From IMG/VR virus record IMGVR_UViG_3300032289_001903, positions 1 through 61,757 of that record: 61,757 nucleotides of DNA; one strand, given 5' to 3'. The notes beneath the pieces are model-generated. The model was not told the origin of the DNA. It was given only the letters and a program-made list of their open reading frames with translations, and searched no databases. The DNA is from a virus. The position numbers were made by a program, and so were the translations under genes. Below, piece by piece: positions 25,743 through 34,919 of this stretch (position 1 is the stretch's first letter; every line of letters begins with the position of its first letter).

Positions 25743-25750
25743 AACATTTT

Positions 25751-26989
25751 ATGGACAACAAAAACTTATTTAAAGAGGCTATCGCCGACGCAAAAGCCGT
25801 TCGCGAAGCAGCGTTAGCAAACGCAAAAGCCGCTCTAGAAGAGGCACTAACTCCAAAATTGCAATCTATGTTAGCTGCAAAGCTACAAGAAATGGATTAC
25901 GATGAAGCAGTTGATGATGCTGAAGAGGCAGAAGATGAAGTAGATGAAATGGAAGAAGGATTTTTATCATCTCACGAAGAAAACAGCGATGTAAATCTTG
26001 ATTTCAATTTAGAAGAAGATTTCGATTTATCTGAAATTTTAGCTGAATTAGATGAAGAAAATTCACTAGAAGAAGCTAAAAAAGAAAAAGATGAAAAGAA
26101 AAAGAAAATGATGAAAGAAGCTGAAGAAGAAGAAGAAGAAGAAGAAGAAACGGAAGAAGAATCTGAAGACGTTGCTGATATGTCTGTTGAAGATTTGAAA
26201 GCTCTTATCAAAGACATCGTTGCTCAAGAAATGGGTAATGAAGAAGGTGATGAAGAAGCTGGAGAAGAAATGTCAATGGATATGGGTGGCGAAGAAGAAT
26301 CTGACGAAATTGATCTTAACGAATTATTAGCTGAACTTGACGCTTTAGGCGAAGGTGATGGTGATGAACTTGAAGAAATTGATATCGTAGGTGGTATTAA
26401 AAAAGGTCTTAAAAAAGCAGGTCAGGCTATTACTGGTGCTGCCGCAAGAGCTAAGTATGTTGTAGGAGCTACTCCTGAAGATACTAAAGGTGCTTTAGGC
26501 TTGAACTTGTCAGCTAAACAAGTATTTGATATCGTAAAGGCTAACTACGAAAAAAGAACAGGTAAAACAGGCGAACCTAGCGATGCTTATAAAAGTTTAG
26601 TTACTGCAAAAGCACAAGGATTTGATTCTACAGGCGGAGAAATGTCAGAAGCAATTCGTACAATCAATACTCTTCGTAATGAATTAAATGAAGTTAACTT
26701 GCTAAACGCTAAGTTGCTTTATGTTAATAAAATCTTCAAAGCTAAGAATTTATCTGAATCACAAAAATTAAAAGTTATTGCTTCATTTGATAAAGCAACT
26801 ACAGCTAAAGAAGCTAAAGTTGTATTCGAATCATTGAACAATACTTTAACTACCGCTGCTCCTAAACAAGCAATAAAAGAATCTATTGGATTCGCTTCAA
26901 GAGCTGCTGGTGTTGCACCTAAAAAAGCAATCGTTGAAACAAACGATGCAATTACTAGAATGCAAAAACTCGCAAACATTATTAAATAA
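25751..26989 (+). CDS. 22: Prohead scaffold protein (gp22-like)
   Basis: A 412-residue core scaffold around which the prohead forms. It is very acidic and helical: a long Glu run near residues 125-140, then SVEDLKALIKDIVAQEMG and LNELLAELDALGEG. The last 100 residues form coiled coils (TINTLRNELNEVNLLNAKLL), and the end is AITRMQKLANIIK. That final peptide matches the core of three N-terminal tags elsewhere (RMQQLAGLI, FQKLAGLI). It should be degraded by gp21 during maturation. Expression is favoured by the strong SD. Confidence 0.88.
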   Translation: MDNKNLFKEAIADAKAVREAALANAKAALEEALTPKLQSMLAAKLQEMDYDEAVDDAEEAEDEVDEMEEGFLSSHEENSDVNLDFNLEEDFDLSEILAELDEENSLEEAKKEKDEKKKKMMKEAEEEEEEEEETEEESEDVADMSVEDLKALIKDIVAQEMGNEEGDEEAGEEMSMDMGGEEESDEIDLNELLAELDALGEGDGDELEEIDIVGGIKKGLKKAGQAITGAAARAKYVVGATPEDTKGALGLNLSAKQVFDIVKANYEKRTGKTGEPSDAYKSLVTAKAQGFDSTGGEMSEAIRTINTLRNELNEVNLLNAKLLYVNKIFKAKNLSESQKLKVIASFDKATTAKEAKVVFESLNNTLTTAAPKQAIKESIGFASRAAGVAPKKAIVETNDAITRMQKLANIIK

Positions 26990-27013
26990 AAAACAAAACA
27001 AAACTTCATTAAA

Positions 27014-28678
27014 ATGAACGTACAACAACTTTTAGAATCGTCTAATCAGTATAAAGTAATTGCTGATGACGCAAAAAAGCTTAGCTCAAAGTGGGTTAAG
27101 TCTGGCCTTTTAGAAGGTCTTAAAAGCGAAACTGATCGCAACACAATGGCTATGCTATTGGAAAATCAGGCAAAACAATTAGTAACAGAAGCATCATCTA
27201 CAGGTACTGCATCTCCAGGTGCTGGATCGTACAGTGGTGAATCTTGGAATGGCGTTGCTCTTCCATTAGTTCGTCGTGTATTCGGTGAAATTGCTGCTAA
27301 AGAATTCGTTAGTGTACAACCAATGAACTTACCTTCAGGCCTTGTATTCTATCTTGATTTCAAATATGGTACTAACATTAATCCATTTGCTAATAATGGT
27401 TCTTTGTATGGTGCTAACGCGTCTACAAACGTAACTGATATTGCTTCAGCTTCATTGTATGGTGCTGGTAAATTTGGTTATTCTGTTAACCAATATACTC
27501 AATCTGCGGTAGCTGCTACAATTTCTGCAACATCTGCTAGCTGGGCTGAATTTAACTTTGATTCTGACTACTCAGCTTCTGCTGCTGCTGGTGGGTTTAA
27601 AAAAGTATTAGTTCCATTACCAGCAGGATATGATATAGATGCTGTTCGTGCCTTCACAATTACTTCAGGTTCAACAATTTTAGCTACTGATGTTCAGCAA
27701 GCATTCACAACTGTATCTAGCAATACTGCTTCTTTCTTTATAACTGGTTCTAAGTTTGCTACAGCAGGTGCAAATGGTGCTATTACTTTAGCAGCATTAT
27801 TCTATCAATTCTCTCCACAAGATTCTGGTAGTGGTCAGTTCCGTGGTGATTTTGAAGATGGTGTTTCTAAACAACCAAGTTCAGCAGCTCCTTCAACAAT
27901 CAATATCCCAGAAATTAACGTTCAGTTAAAATCTGAAGCAATCGTTGCTAAAACTCGTAAGTTAAAAGCACAATGGACACCGGAATTCGCTCAAGATCTT
28001 AACGCTTACCATAGCGTAGATGCTGAAGCTGAATTAACTGGTATCTTATCTCAATACATTTCAATGGAAATTGATTTGGAATTGTTAGATATGTTGATTG
28101 AAAATGCTTTCACAGTTGATGCATGGTCTGCAATTAACAACACAACTATTTCTGTTACTGGTGGTACTGGTGCTAGTACAACTTTCTCAAATCCTACTGT
28201 TAATACAGCCGGTTTTTATAACACACAAGGTGGTTGGTTCCAAACTTTAGGTACTAAATTACAAAAAGTTTCTAACAAAATCCATCAGTTGACTTTAAGA
28301 GGTGGTGCTAATTTCATCGTAACTTCTCCTACAGTTGCTACAATTTTGGAATCAATTCCAGGATTTGCTGCTGATGGTACTGGTGAGAAAATGGAATACA
28401 ACTTCGGTATTCAGAAAGTTGGTAGCTTGAACAGCCGTTACAAGGTTTACAAGAACCCATACATGACTGAGAACGTTATCTTAATGGGTTACAAAGGTGC
28501 TCAATTCTTGGAATGTGGTGCTGTATTTGCTCCGTATGTTCCATTAATCATGACTCCATTGTTATACGATCCAAGTACATTCACACCAAGAAAAGGTTTG
28601 ATGACTAGATATGCTAAGAAAATGATCCGTCCTGACTACTATGGTAAGATCTTCGTTAGTGGTTTAAATACTATCTAA
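27014..28678 (+). CDS. 23: Major capsid protein (gp23-like)
   Basis: A 554-residue capsomer protein (T4 gp23: 521). The N-terminal propeptide contains TDRNTMAMLLENQAKQLVTE; predicted maturation cleavage is after LVTE (residue 59) before ASSTG. The HK97-fold blocks are typical: WNGVALPLVRRVFGEIAAKE, VSVQPMNLPSGLVFYLDFKY and near the end FTPRKGLMTRYAKKMIRPDY. The propeptide starts MNVQQLLE, which resembles the tags on internal proteins. It lies directly after scaffold and ends in a strong terminator. Confidence 0.95.
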   Translation: MNVQQLLESSNQYKVIADDAKKLSSKWVKSGLLEGLKSETDRNTMAMLLENQAKQLVTEASSTGTASPGAGSYSGESWNGVALPLVRRVFGEIAAKEFVSVQPMNLPSGLVFYLDFKYGTNINPFANNGSLYGANASTNVTDIASASLYGAGKFGYSVNQYTQSAVAATISATSASWAEFNFDSDYSASAAAGGFKKVLVPLPAGYDIDAVRAFTITSGSTILATDVQQAFTTVSSNTASFFITGSKFATAGANGAITLAALFYQFSPQDSGSGQFRGDFEDGVSKQPSSAAPSTINIPEINVQLKSEAIVAKTRKLKAQWTPEFAQDLNAYHSVDAEAELTGILSQYISMEIDLELLDMLIENAFTVDAWSAINNTTISVTGGTGASTTFSNPTVNTAGFYNTQGGWFQTLGTKLQKVSNKIHQLTLRGGANFIVTSPTVATILESIPGFAADGTGEKMEYNFGIQKVGSLNSRYKVYKNPYMTENVILMGYKGAQFLECGAVFAPYVPLIMTPLLYDPSTFTPRKGLMTRYAKKMIRPDYYGKIFVSGLNTI

Positions 28679-28702
28679 TAATAATCTTAGTATTATAATT
28701 TT

Positions 28703-28733
28703 GAACCCAGGCCCGTAAGCCTGGGTTCTTTTA
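28703..28733 (+). terminator. Strong rho-independent terminator after capsid gene
   Basis: Perfect 10-bp stem GAACCCAGGC/GCCTGGGTTC with loop CCGTAA and a TTTT tail. It isolates the capsid transcript from phoH. Confidence 0.9.
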
Positions 28734-28764
28734 TTATATGTATACGTAACCAACATATAGTCTT

Positions 28765-29430
28765 ATGCAAGATGAAAAATCCAAGCAGAAAAAAGTGTTG
28801 AAAAGCGATATAAAATATCAAATCACACTTAACGACGAACAAAAGGAAGCTAAGCGGTTAATAATAGATAACCAAATAGTAGTTATAACAGGTAGAGCAG
28901 GTTGTGGTAAATCACTAGTATCCGCTCAAACAGCATTAGATTTCCTATTCAAGAAACAATTCGACAAAATTTTAGTAACAAGAGCAGCAGTAGAAGTAGG
29001 CCATTCACTTGGATTTCTACCGGGTTCTCTTAACGAAAAATTTAATCCATATCTCGAAGCATTTCAAGAAAATTTAGTTAAATGTTACGATAAAGTTAGG
29101 ATTGAAGAATTAATTAAAGATAATAAAGTTGAAGCACTTCCAGTCCAATTCATACGTGGTAAAACAATCGATGATGTTCTTGTGGTGGAAGAAGCACAAA
29201 ACCTTACTAAAGCTGAAATGCTCGCAATTCTTACACGTCTTGGTAAGAATGGTAGGATTATAATTAATGGTGATAATGAGCAAAAAGACATTAAAGATCC
29301 ATATAATGGATTATCATATATAATAGATCTCTCTAAGAAAATAGATGAAATTAAGTGGGTAAAACTTAAACATAATCATCGCTCTGATTTAGTAGGTAAG
29401 ATACTAGATTACGAATATAGTGGTAAATAA
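28765..29430 (+). CDS. phoH: PhoH-like ATPase
   Basis: A 221-residue P-loop ATPase of the PhoH family, common in marine and freshwater phages. The Walker A is GRAGCGKS, followed by LVTRAAVEVGHSLGFLPGS, a PhoH signature; the Walker B is VLVVEEAQN (usually DEAQN), then NGDNEQKD and LKHNHRSDLVGKIL. The role is uncertain (RNA-related or phosphate-stress ATPase). It sits alone between a terminator and the next ATATTTAT box, with no box of its own, so it may be expressed at another time from its neighbours. Confidence 0.88.
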   Translation: MQDEKSKQKKVLKSDIKYQITLNDEQKEAKRLIIDNQIVVITGRAGCGKSLVSAQTALDFLFKKQFDKILVTRAAVEVGHSLGFLPGSLNEKFNPYLEAFQENLVKCYDKVRIEELIKDNKVEALPVQFIRGKTIDDVLVVEEAQNLTKAEMLAILTRLGKNGRIIINGDNEQKDIKDPYNGLSYIIDLSKKIDEIKWVKLKHNHRSDLVGKILDYEYSGK

Positions 29431-29443
29431 CACATCTCTCAGT

Positions 29444-29451
29444 ATATTTAT
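29444..29451 (+). promoter_or_regulatory. ATATTTAT box (putative late promoter)
   Basis: It lies within TATATTTATA, 19 nt before the neck gene ATG at 29471, and separates phoH from the neck operon. Confidence 0.5.
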
Positions 29452-29470
29452 ACGTGTTAAATACTAATTA

Positions 29471-30655
29471 ATGGCTAATATACCAATTTGGAATAATAAC
29501 CCGGGCCCAGTATGGGGCAATACACCATTCGGTTTTTATGATAATGACTTATCATTTCAACAAGAAGCACCATTATTTTCTACATGGTGTTCTAGACGTT
29601 TAGGATATCCTATTGTTAATATTGAATTACAAGACATAAATTTTTATGCTTGTTTTGAAGAAGCTATCACTACATATGGTAACGAAGTTTACCAATGGAA
29701 AATACGTGAAAGTTATCTTTCAATGGAAGGTAATATTGTTAATAATACAACTACATTCAATAATAAATTAGTTACACCAAATCTAGGTTCAATTATTCGT
29801 ATAGCTGAAAACTATGCATCCGAAGCAGGAGTAGGTGGTTATACAACATATTATACTGGCTCTCTTTACTTAACAGCAAGTGTACAAGATTATGATTTAA
29901 AACAATGGGCAATACAAGAAGGAATATCAGGTAGTGGTATTGAAATTAAAAAAATATTTTTTGAAGCACCACCAGCAATTGTTCGTTACTTTGACCCATA
30001 TGCTGGTACAGGTACTGGTATTCAATCATTACTTGAAACATTTGGATTTGGTCAATTTTCTCCTGGTATTAACTTCTTGTTAATGCCTATTTATTTTGAC
30101 GTTCAAAAACTACAAGCAATTGAATTAAACGACCAAATCAGAAAATCAGCATTTTCATTTGATTTAGTAAATAATAATTTAAGAATATTCCCTATACCAG
30201 GAGATAGAGCGGATGGAGCAGAACATAAATTATTTTTTCATTATATTAAAAAAGATGAAAGAAATGATGTAACTTCAGCTACACCAAATTATGATTCAGG
30301 TTCAAGTACATTAGTAACAAATGTTAGTAATGTACCTTACGCAAATCCTGTTTATGGTGATATTAATTCAATTGGTAAACAATGGGTTCGTCAATACGCA
30401 TTAGCAGCAGTAAAAGAAACATTAGCTTATGTTCGTAAAAAATATGCTAGTATTCCTATTCCTGGAGCTGAAGTAACATTAAATGGAGATGATTTATTAA
30501 CAGATGCTCGTGCTGAAAAAGCAGCATTGCTTGAACAACTAAGAGCAATGTTGGATGTAGCATCACGTAAAACACAATTAGAAAATCAAGCTGCTGAAGC
30601 TGAATCAATGCAAAAAACATTAACAAACGTAGCACTACCAATTTATATATTTTAA
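29471..30655 (+). CDS. Neck protein (gp13-like)
   Basis: A 394-residue structural protein. IPIWNNNPGPVWGNTPFGFY, CSRRLGYPIVNIELQDINFY and FEEAITTYGNEVYQWKIRES are blocks I recall from T4-like marine phage proteins annotated as neck or head-completion proteins. It is longer than T4 gp13 (309). It lies upstream of a gp14-like gene, as in T4. Family assignment is from recalled patterns. Confidence 0.6.
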   Translation: MANIPIWNNNPGPVWGNTPFGFYDNDLSFQQEAPLFSTWCSRRLGYPIVNIELQDINFYACFEEAITTYGNEVYQWKIRESYLSMEGNIVNNTTTFNNKLVTPNLGSIIRIAENYASEAGVGGYTTYYTGSLYLTASVQDYDLKQWAIQEGISGSGIEIKKIFFEAPPAIVRYFDPYAGTGTGIQSLLETFGFGQFSPGINFLLMPIYFDVQKLQAIELNDQIRKSAFSFDLVNNNLRIFPIPGDRADGAEHKLFFHYIKKDERNDVTSATPNYDSGSSTLVTNVSNVPYANPVYGDINSIGKQWVRQYALAAVKETLAYVRKKYASIPIPGAEVTLNGDDLLTDARAEKAALLEQLRAMLDVASRKTQLENQAAEAESMQKTLTNVALPIYIF

Positions 30656-30993
30656 TGATCAAATTATCAAACATATTATTAGAAGCAGTTAGTTTAGATA
30701 AGATAGATATCTTAATTAAAACATCTACTGATACAAATAAAGTAGAAGTATATAACCAAATTAGAGGATTATCTGGTGTTGTTGTTGTAACTGTAGAGCA
30801 AAGTGAATTTTTAGACAGTAAAGCAACAGATAAATTTGAATATTCTTTATTACATATGAAATATCTTGTAACATCTGATCCAAAAACAGATATTGATAAA
30901 ATTAAAGTAGATGCTCTAGTAACAACTAGAATACCAGGATTATTACAATTTATTCCAAGATATAAAACCGCTCAAAACATAGGAAAATATTAA
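30655..30993 (+). CDS. Tagged small protein inside the neck operon
   Basis: A 112-residue protein. The tag is MIKLSNILLEA. The mature part is a small alpha/beta domain with VYNQIRGLSGVVVVTVEQSE and FEYSLLHMKYLV, reminiscent of a ferredoxin-like fold. Its ATG overlaps the preceding stop. A head-targeting tag between two neck genes is unexpected and suggests the tag marks proteins assembled before maturation, wherever the gene lies. Confidence 0.6.
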   Translation: MIKLSNILLEAVSLDKIDILIKTSTDTNKVEVYNQIRGLSGVVVVTVEQSEFLDSKATDKFEYSLLHMKYLVTSDPKTDIDKIKVDALVTTRIPGLLQFIPRYKTAQNIGKY

Positions 30994-30994
30994 T

Positions 30995-31531
30995 ATGTCA
31001 TTATACGGTGAAAATAGAGACGTCAGTCTATTTAGACATTTAAATAGAGAATTACTCAATAATATTATTGAGCAAAAAGTAGGATATTATAAATTAGCTT
31101 TAGATAAAACCTTACCAAATATGTATGGTGAATCTACTAAAAAGATTTATAATAATCCGGTATTAATAAATTGTCTAATAGAAAGAGGTGATACAGCACC
31201 ATTAACAAATGAATTTGGTATGGACGTTACTCGTCCTATGAAATTTAGATTTTTAAGAGACGATTTAGCAGGTATTGATCTAAGTACAGAATTAGGAGCA
31301 GACGGAAGAGGATTCACATATAACATAGTACCAGAAGTAGGTGATATTCTTTTATGGAATAATGATTATTACGAAGCAAATAACGTAAATGAAAATCAAC
31401 TTATAGTAGGTAAAGATCCACTTTATTCATACTCAAGCGATAATGATGGATATGGTAGCTCTTGGTCTATAATATTAGAATGTTTCCAAATACGCCCAGA
31501 AAAAGTAGGTATAACACAAGAAAGATTATAA
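30995..31531 (+). CDS. Neck protein (gp14-like)
   Basis: A 178-residue protein beginning MSLYGENRDVSLFRHLNREL, with KVGYYKLALDKTLPNMYGES, PEVGDILLWNNDYYEANNV and NQLIVGKDPLYSYSS, a pattern I associate with gp14-type neck proteins of T4-like phages. It is shorter than T4 gp14 (256). It would help join head to tail. The tagged gene at 31534 starts two bases after its stop. Confidence 0.6.
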   Translation: MSLYGENRDVSLFRHLNRELLNNIIEQKVGYYKLALDKTLPNMYGESTKKIYNNPVLINCLIERGDTAPLTNEFGMDVTRPMKFRFLRDDLAGIDLSTELGADGRGFTYNIVPEVGDILLWNNDYYEANNVNENQLIVGKDPLYSYSSDNDGYGSSWSIILECFQIRPEKVGITQERL

Positions 31532-31533
31532 CA

Positions 31534-31860
31534 ATGATAAAATTAACTAATTTACTAAACGAAATATACGAGGAAAAACCAGAATCACCAGATGATTTAA
31601 TGAATAAAGGATTCAAATTAGGTGAACCAACTATAGATCCTGAAACCGGTACTAGTACTACTACAGTAACTTATTTACCTAAGTTTGAGCAAATTCGTAA
31701 GGATATAATTAATATGAGAAAAGAATTCCAACCATTTAAATTCTCATCTAACGAAGATGTAGCTGGTTTAGCTAAAAATATCAATACTAATTTGACCAAA
31801 TTAAGTCAAATGATATTCGCTATTGATAAAATGATAGAATTACAAAGAAAATCTAAATAA
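31534..31860 (+). CDS. Small tagged protein after gp14
   Basis: I chose the ATG at 31534, not the upstream in-frame ATG at 31462 inside the gp14-like gene, because it yields MIKLTNLLNEI. It is 108 residues long. After the tag come a Thr-rich stretch (EPTIDPETGTSTTTVTYLP) and two helices (FEQIRKDIINMRKEFQPFK, NTNLTKLSQMIFAIDKMIE). It is not recognised. It is another tag carrier in the neck operon. Confidence 0.6.
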   Translation: MIKLTNLLNEIYEEKPESPDDLMNKGFKLGEPTIDPETGTSTTTVTYLPKFEQIRKDIINMRKEFQPFKFSSNEDVAGLAKNINTNLTKLSQMIFAIDKMIELQRKSK

Positions 31861-33116
31861 TGTCTAATAGACTAAAACCACTACCATTAAACCAATCACA
31901 GGTAACACAAGCATCACTAAATACACCATATTTAGCAAATGAGGGTAAACCTGTTAGTCAAACTGTATTTTCCGAGAATCGGGGTACAGATTATTCTATG
32001 AAGAATGATACTGTAAAGGATATCTCTATTGGTTTACAAGATATTGATAACGCTATTATGTTTTATTTTAATAATATAATTAAACCTAACGTAATACAAA
32101 ACGGAAAACAATTAGCTGTACCTGTAATTTACGGCTCACCTGAAAGATGGAAATCAGTACAAGCAGACGGCTTTTACCGCGATAATAGTGGCCGTTTAAT
32201 GGTACCTCTTATAATGTTTAAACGTGAAACTGTTGAAAAAGACAGATCAAAAGCAAATAAATTAGATGGCAACACAGCACATCTATATCAAGTAGTAGGT
32301 ACTAAATATAATGCAAGAAATGCATACGATCAATTTGATGTAATTAATAATAGAATACCATCAGAACAGTATTATGTTACAGCGGCACCAGATTATCTTA
32401 CATTAACCTACAATTGTGTTATATTTACTGATTTTGTTGAACAAAACAATAAACTAGTAGAGGCAGTTGAATATGCATCTGATTCATATTGGGGAGATCC
32501 AGCTAGATGGAAATTTAGGGCTGCAATCGACTCATTTGCAACGACTACTTTGCTAGAAGAAGGAACCGACAGAGCAGCTAAATCTACGTTTACTATCAAA
32601 GTAAACGGCTATATAATACCAAATACAGTAAATAAAGATATGGCTACAGCACGTAGCAAATTCTATACTAAATCACAAGTAGTATTTACACTAGAAACTA
32701 CATCTGATGTAGAATCATTGAGTACAGCAGGTAAATCAGCTCCTAAAACAGCAATGGGTGGTGCATCAATTGGGGTTGATGCATATAATGTAAACATTAC
32801 TAACAATTATGTAGGTATATCTACAGCTGCTGGATTATATATGAATTCAAATATTGAATTACTGGCTACACAAGCAACAATAACATCTAATACGGCAACA
32901 TTTCCTATGGGATGGGCTACAGCTCCACCACCATTACCAACAACATCTATTGCTAATTTTATATTCTTTGTAAACGGTCAATTAATTGAACCTGCTGCCT
33001 TAGTTAGTTTTGTAAATAATGGAAACGGCACATCAACATTAACTATTGATGTGGCGCAATTAGGATACTCTCTCAATATAACTGACGAAGTAGTAGGTAT
33101 AGGTAAATTTGCCTAA
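31860..33116 (+). CDS. Virion structural protein
   Basis: A 418-residue protein conserved in style with T4-like structural proteins: LQDIDNAIMFYFNNIIKPNV, VPVIYGSPERWKSVQADGFY, MFKRETVEKDRSK and YQVVGTKYNARNAYDQFDVI. The C-terminal part is beta-rich with Thr/Ala-rich stretches. Position after the neck genes suggests a neck, tail-completion or fibre-attachment role. No specific T4 counterpart is claimed. Confidence 0.6.
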   Translation: MSNRLKPLPLNQSQVTQASLNTPYLANEGKPVSQTVFSENRGTDYSMKNDTVKDISIGLQDIDNAIMFYFNNIIKPNVIQNGKQLAVPVIYGSPERWKSVQADGFYRDNSGRLMVPLIMFKRETVEKDRSKANKLDGNTAHLYQVVGTKYNARNAYDQFDVINNRIPSEQYYVTAAPDYLTLTYNCVIFTDFVEQNNKLVEAVEYASDSYWGDPARWKFRAAIDSFATTTLLEEGTDRAAKSTFTIKVNGYIIPNTVNKDMATARSKFYTKSQVVFTLETTSDVESLSTAGKSAPKTAMGGASIGVDAYNVNITNNYVGISTAAGLYMNSNIELLATQATITSNTATFPMGWATAPPPLPTTSIANFIFFVNGQLIEPAALVSFVNNGNGTSTLTIDVAQLGYSLNITDEVVGIGKFA

Positions 33117-33123
33117 TATTTAT
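33116..33123 (+). promoter_or_regulatory. ATATTTAT box at start of fibre region
   Basis: It overlaps the previous stop and ends 7 nt before the ATG at 33131; a promoter here would give a very short leader. Confidence 0.4.
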
Positions 33124-33130
33124 ACATAGT

Positions 33131-34327
33131 ATGAGTACATTTCGTTCAGAACAATTACGTCAACCTTTAAGTTTAACTGGATCATTTACGGGATCTTTTA
33201 TTGGTTCTTTAGCCGGTACGGCTAGTTATGCTACTACAGCATCGTATGCAATGAATGGTGGTGGAGGAGCAGGAGTATCATATATAACAGCATCTGGTCC
33301 TTTTTCATTAACGGGTATTGAAGTAGCAGATTTTTCTAATGATGTAGCAGTTACCTTTATTAATAATACTCTTAAATTCGTATTTGGTACACCAACTATA
33401 CCATCTGCCCCTGCATTAACATTTAACAATACATTCTTAACAGATAGATTTAATAGAGTAAATGATAACTATGACTTAAGTGGAAGCTTTACAGTAAACG
33501 GATATACATTAGTCAGTGCATCTCTATATACAGGATCGGTATTACTAGCTCAAACAGGGACTGGAACAACACTTAGAACAAATCTAACAGCATCTGGTAG
33601 TCAAGTATATAGACTAGAAGTAACAGCAAGTAGTCCATTAGATGGAACATTTAATACTCAATCAGTAACATTAACAGGAACACTAAATAAAATATCACCT
33701 ACAGCACCTTCTATATCATCAACACCAGATGTACAGTTAGGAGCAAGCAGTAACCAAATAGAACAAGGAGCCACAGGTAGTATTAGTTTCTCATCTGCTT
33801 ATGGTACTAGTAATGGTTATACACAAGTAAGTTTAGTAAATTCACCTACAACATCACCAATATTTGTTACTGGTTCCGCAACTGGATCTACAAGTATAAC
33901 AATAACATCAACGGCTAACTATACATCCCCAGGAACAGATAATGTACCAACATTAACTCCATCAGTTCAATCAACAACAACATATAGTAAAATAAGAAGT
34001 GTAAGACACGGAGTATCTGCTATAACAAGCTTTACACAAGCTCAATTAGAAAATTTAGCGTTATGGGATACTACATTAGGTGGTACTATAGGAAGAATTG
34101 CTAAAGGAACAGTATATCCTTATGGATACCAATTTACAGCAGTTACAAATGCACAATACATTTATATAGTAATAGATTCAAGTTATACACTAACTGGAAT
34201 ACTGAATGTAAACAATTCAAATTCAAATGATTTAAATGTATTTACAGCAACAACAATAGGTGATTATAAAGTATATAGATCAAATAATTTATCAACAACA
34301 TCTATCCTTTACGAATTAAGAGTATAA
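33131..34327 (+). CDS. Tail fibre/virion appendage protein
   Basis: A 398-residue Ser/Thr/Gly-rich beta protein. The N-terminus LTGSFTGSFIGSLAGTASYA shares the SFTGS and TASYA units of the large fibre downstream, probably a common attachment or trimerisation stem. The middle has Ig-like Thr/Ser strands; the C-terminal 100 residues (AITSFTQAQLENLALWDTTL) differ and may be a tip. First gene of the fibre region. Confidence 0.6.
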   Translation: MSTFRSEQLRQPLSLTGSFTGSFIGSLAGTASYATTASYAMNGGGGAGVSYITASGPFSLTGIEVADFSNDVAVTFINNTLKFVFGTPTIPSAPALTFNNTFLTDRFNRVNDNYDLSGSFTVNGYTLVSASLYTGSVLLAQTGTGTTLRTNLTASGSQVYRLEVTASSPLDGTFNTQSVTLTGTLNKISPTAPSISSTPDVQLGASSNQIEQGATGSISFSSAYGTSNGYTQVSLVNSPTTSPIFVTGSATGSTSITITSTANYTSPGTDNVPTLTPSVQSTTTYSKIRSVRHGVSAITSFTQAQLENLALWDTTLGGTIGRIAKGTVYPYGYQFTAVTNAQYIYIVIDSSYTLTGILNVNNSNSNDLNVFTATTIGDYKVYRSNNLSTTSILYELRV

Positions 34328-34328
34328 C

Positions 34329-34898
34329 ATGGCAATTAATATAATACAAGGATTTAATCCATCAACAACAGAACCAATTGATTCAAGGCAACTGGTGGCA
34401 AACTCAGCATCTAGATTTGATATTGCTACATTTAATGCGTATGAGGGAATGATTGTGTATCAACAAGATACAAAAGCTTTATGGGTACTTACAAATATAG
34501 CGGCTATAAGTGGTAGTGGTGGTTGGTCACCAGTTGGAAGTGGATCTGCAGCACCATCATCAGGATACAAACAATTCGACGGATTAATTACAACTGACCA
34601 AGCTACCCTCTCTCTTATCATTCTGTATGATCCAGAAAGCTGGGTTCCGACTATTACACCAGTTACAACAGGCACTTATCAAATAGATTTTGGATTATCT
34701 ACACCATTAGTTGGTAATAGAACACATGTACAAATAAGTGCAGGAATAAACCCCGCGGTCAACCCGGAAGTAACAATCTCGTGGGCTTTTGATAGTGTTA
34801 GTCCTACAAGATATATAAATTTGTATACATTTGGAGAAAAAAATCTTGCAAATAGTTTACTAAAAAATGCCTCAATCACAGTAAAAGTTTACGCTTAA
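34329..34898 (+). CDS. Fibre-associated structural protein
   Basis: A 189-residue protein. The N-terminal half has YEGMIVYQQDTKALWVLTNI, a motif common in phage fibre and adaptor proteins, then GGWSPVGSGSA. The C-terminal half is beta-rich (VQISAGINPAVNPEVTISWA). It is a likely fibre adaptor or accessory, tightly packed between fibre genes. Confidence 0.5.
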   Translation: MAINIIQGFNPSTTEPIDSRQLVANSASRFDIATFNAYEGMIVYQQDTKALWVLTNIAAISGSGGWSPVGSGSAAPSSGYKQFDGLITTDQATLSLIILYDPESWVPTITPVTTGTYQIDFGLSTPLVGNRTHVQISAGINPAVNPEVTISWAFDSVSPTRYINLYTFGEKNLANSLLKNASITVKVYA

Positions 34899-34919
34899 AA
34901 TAAAAATAAATAATACAAT

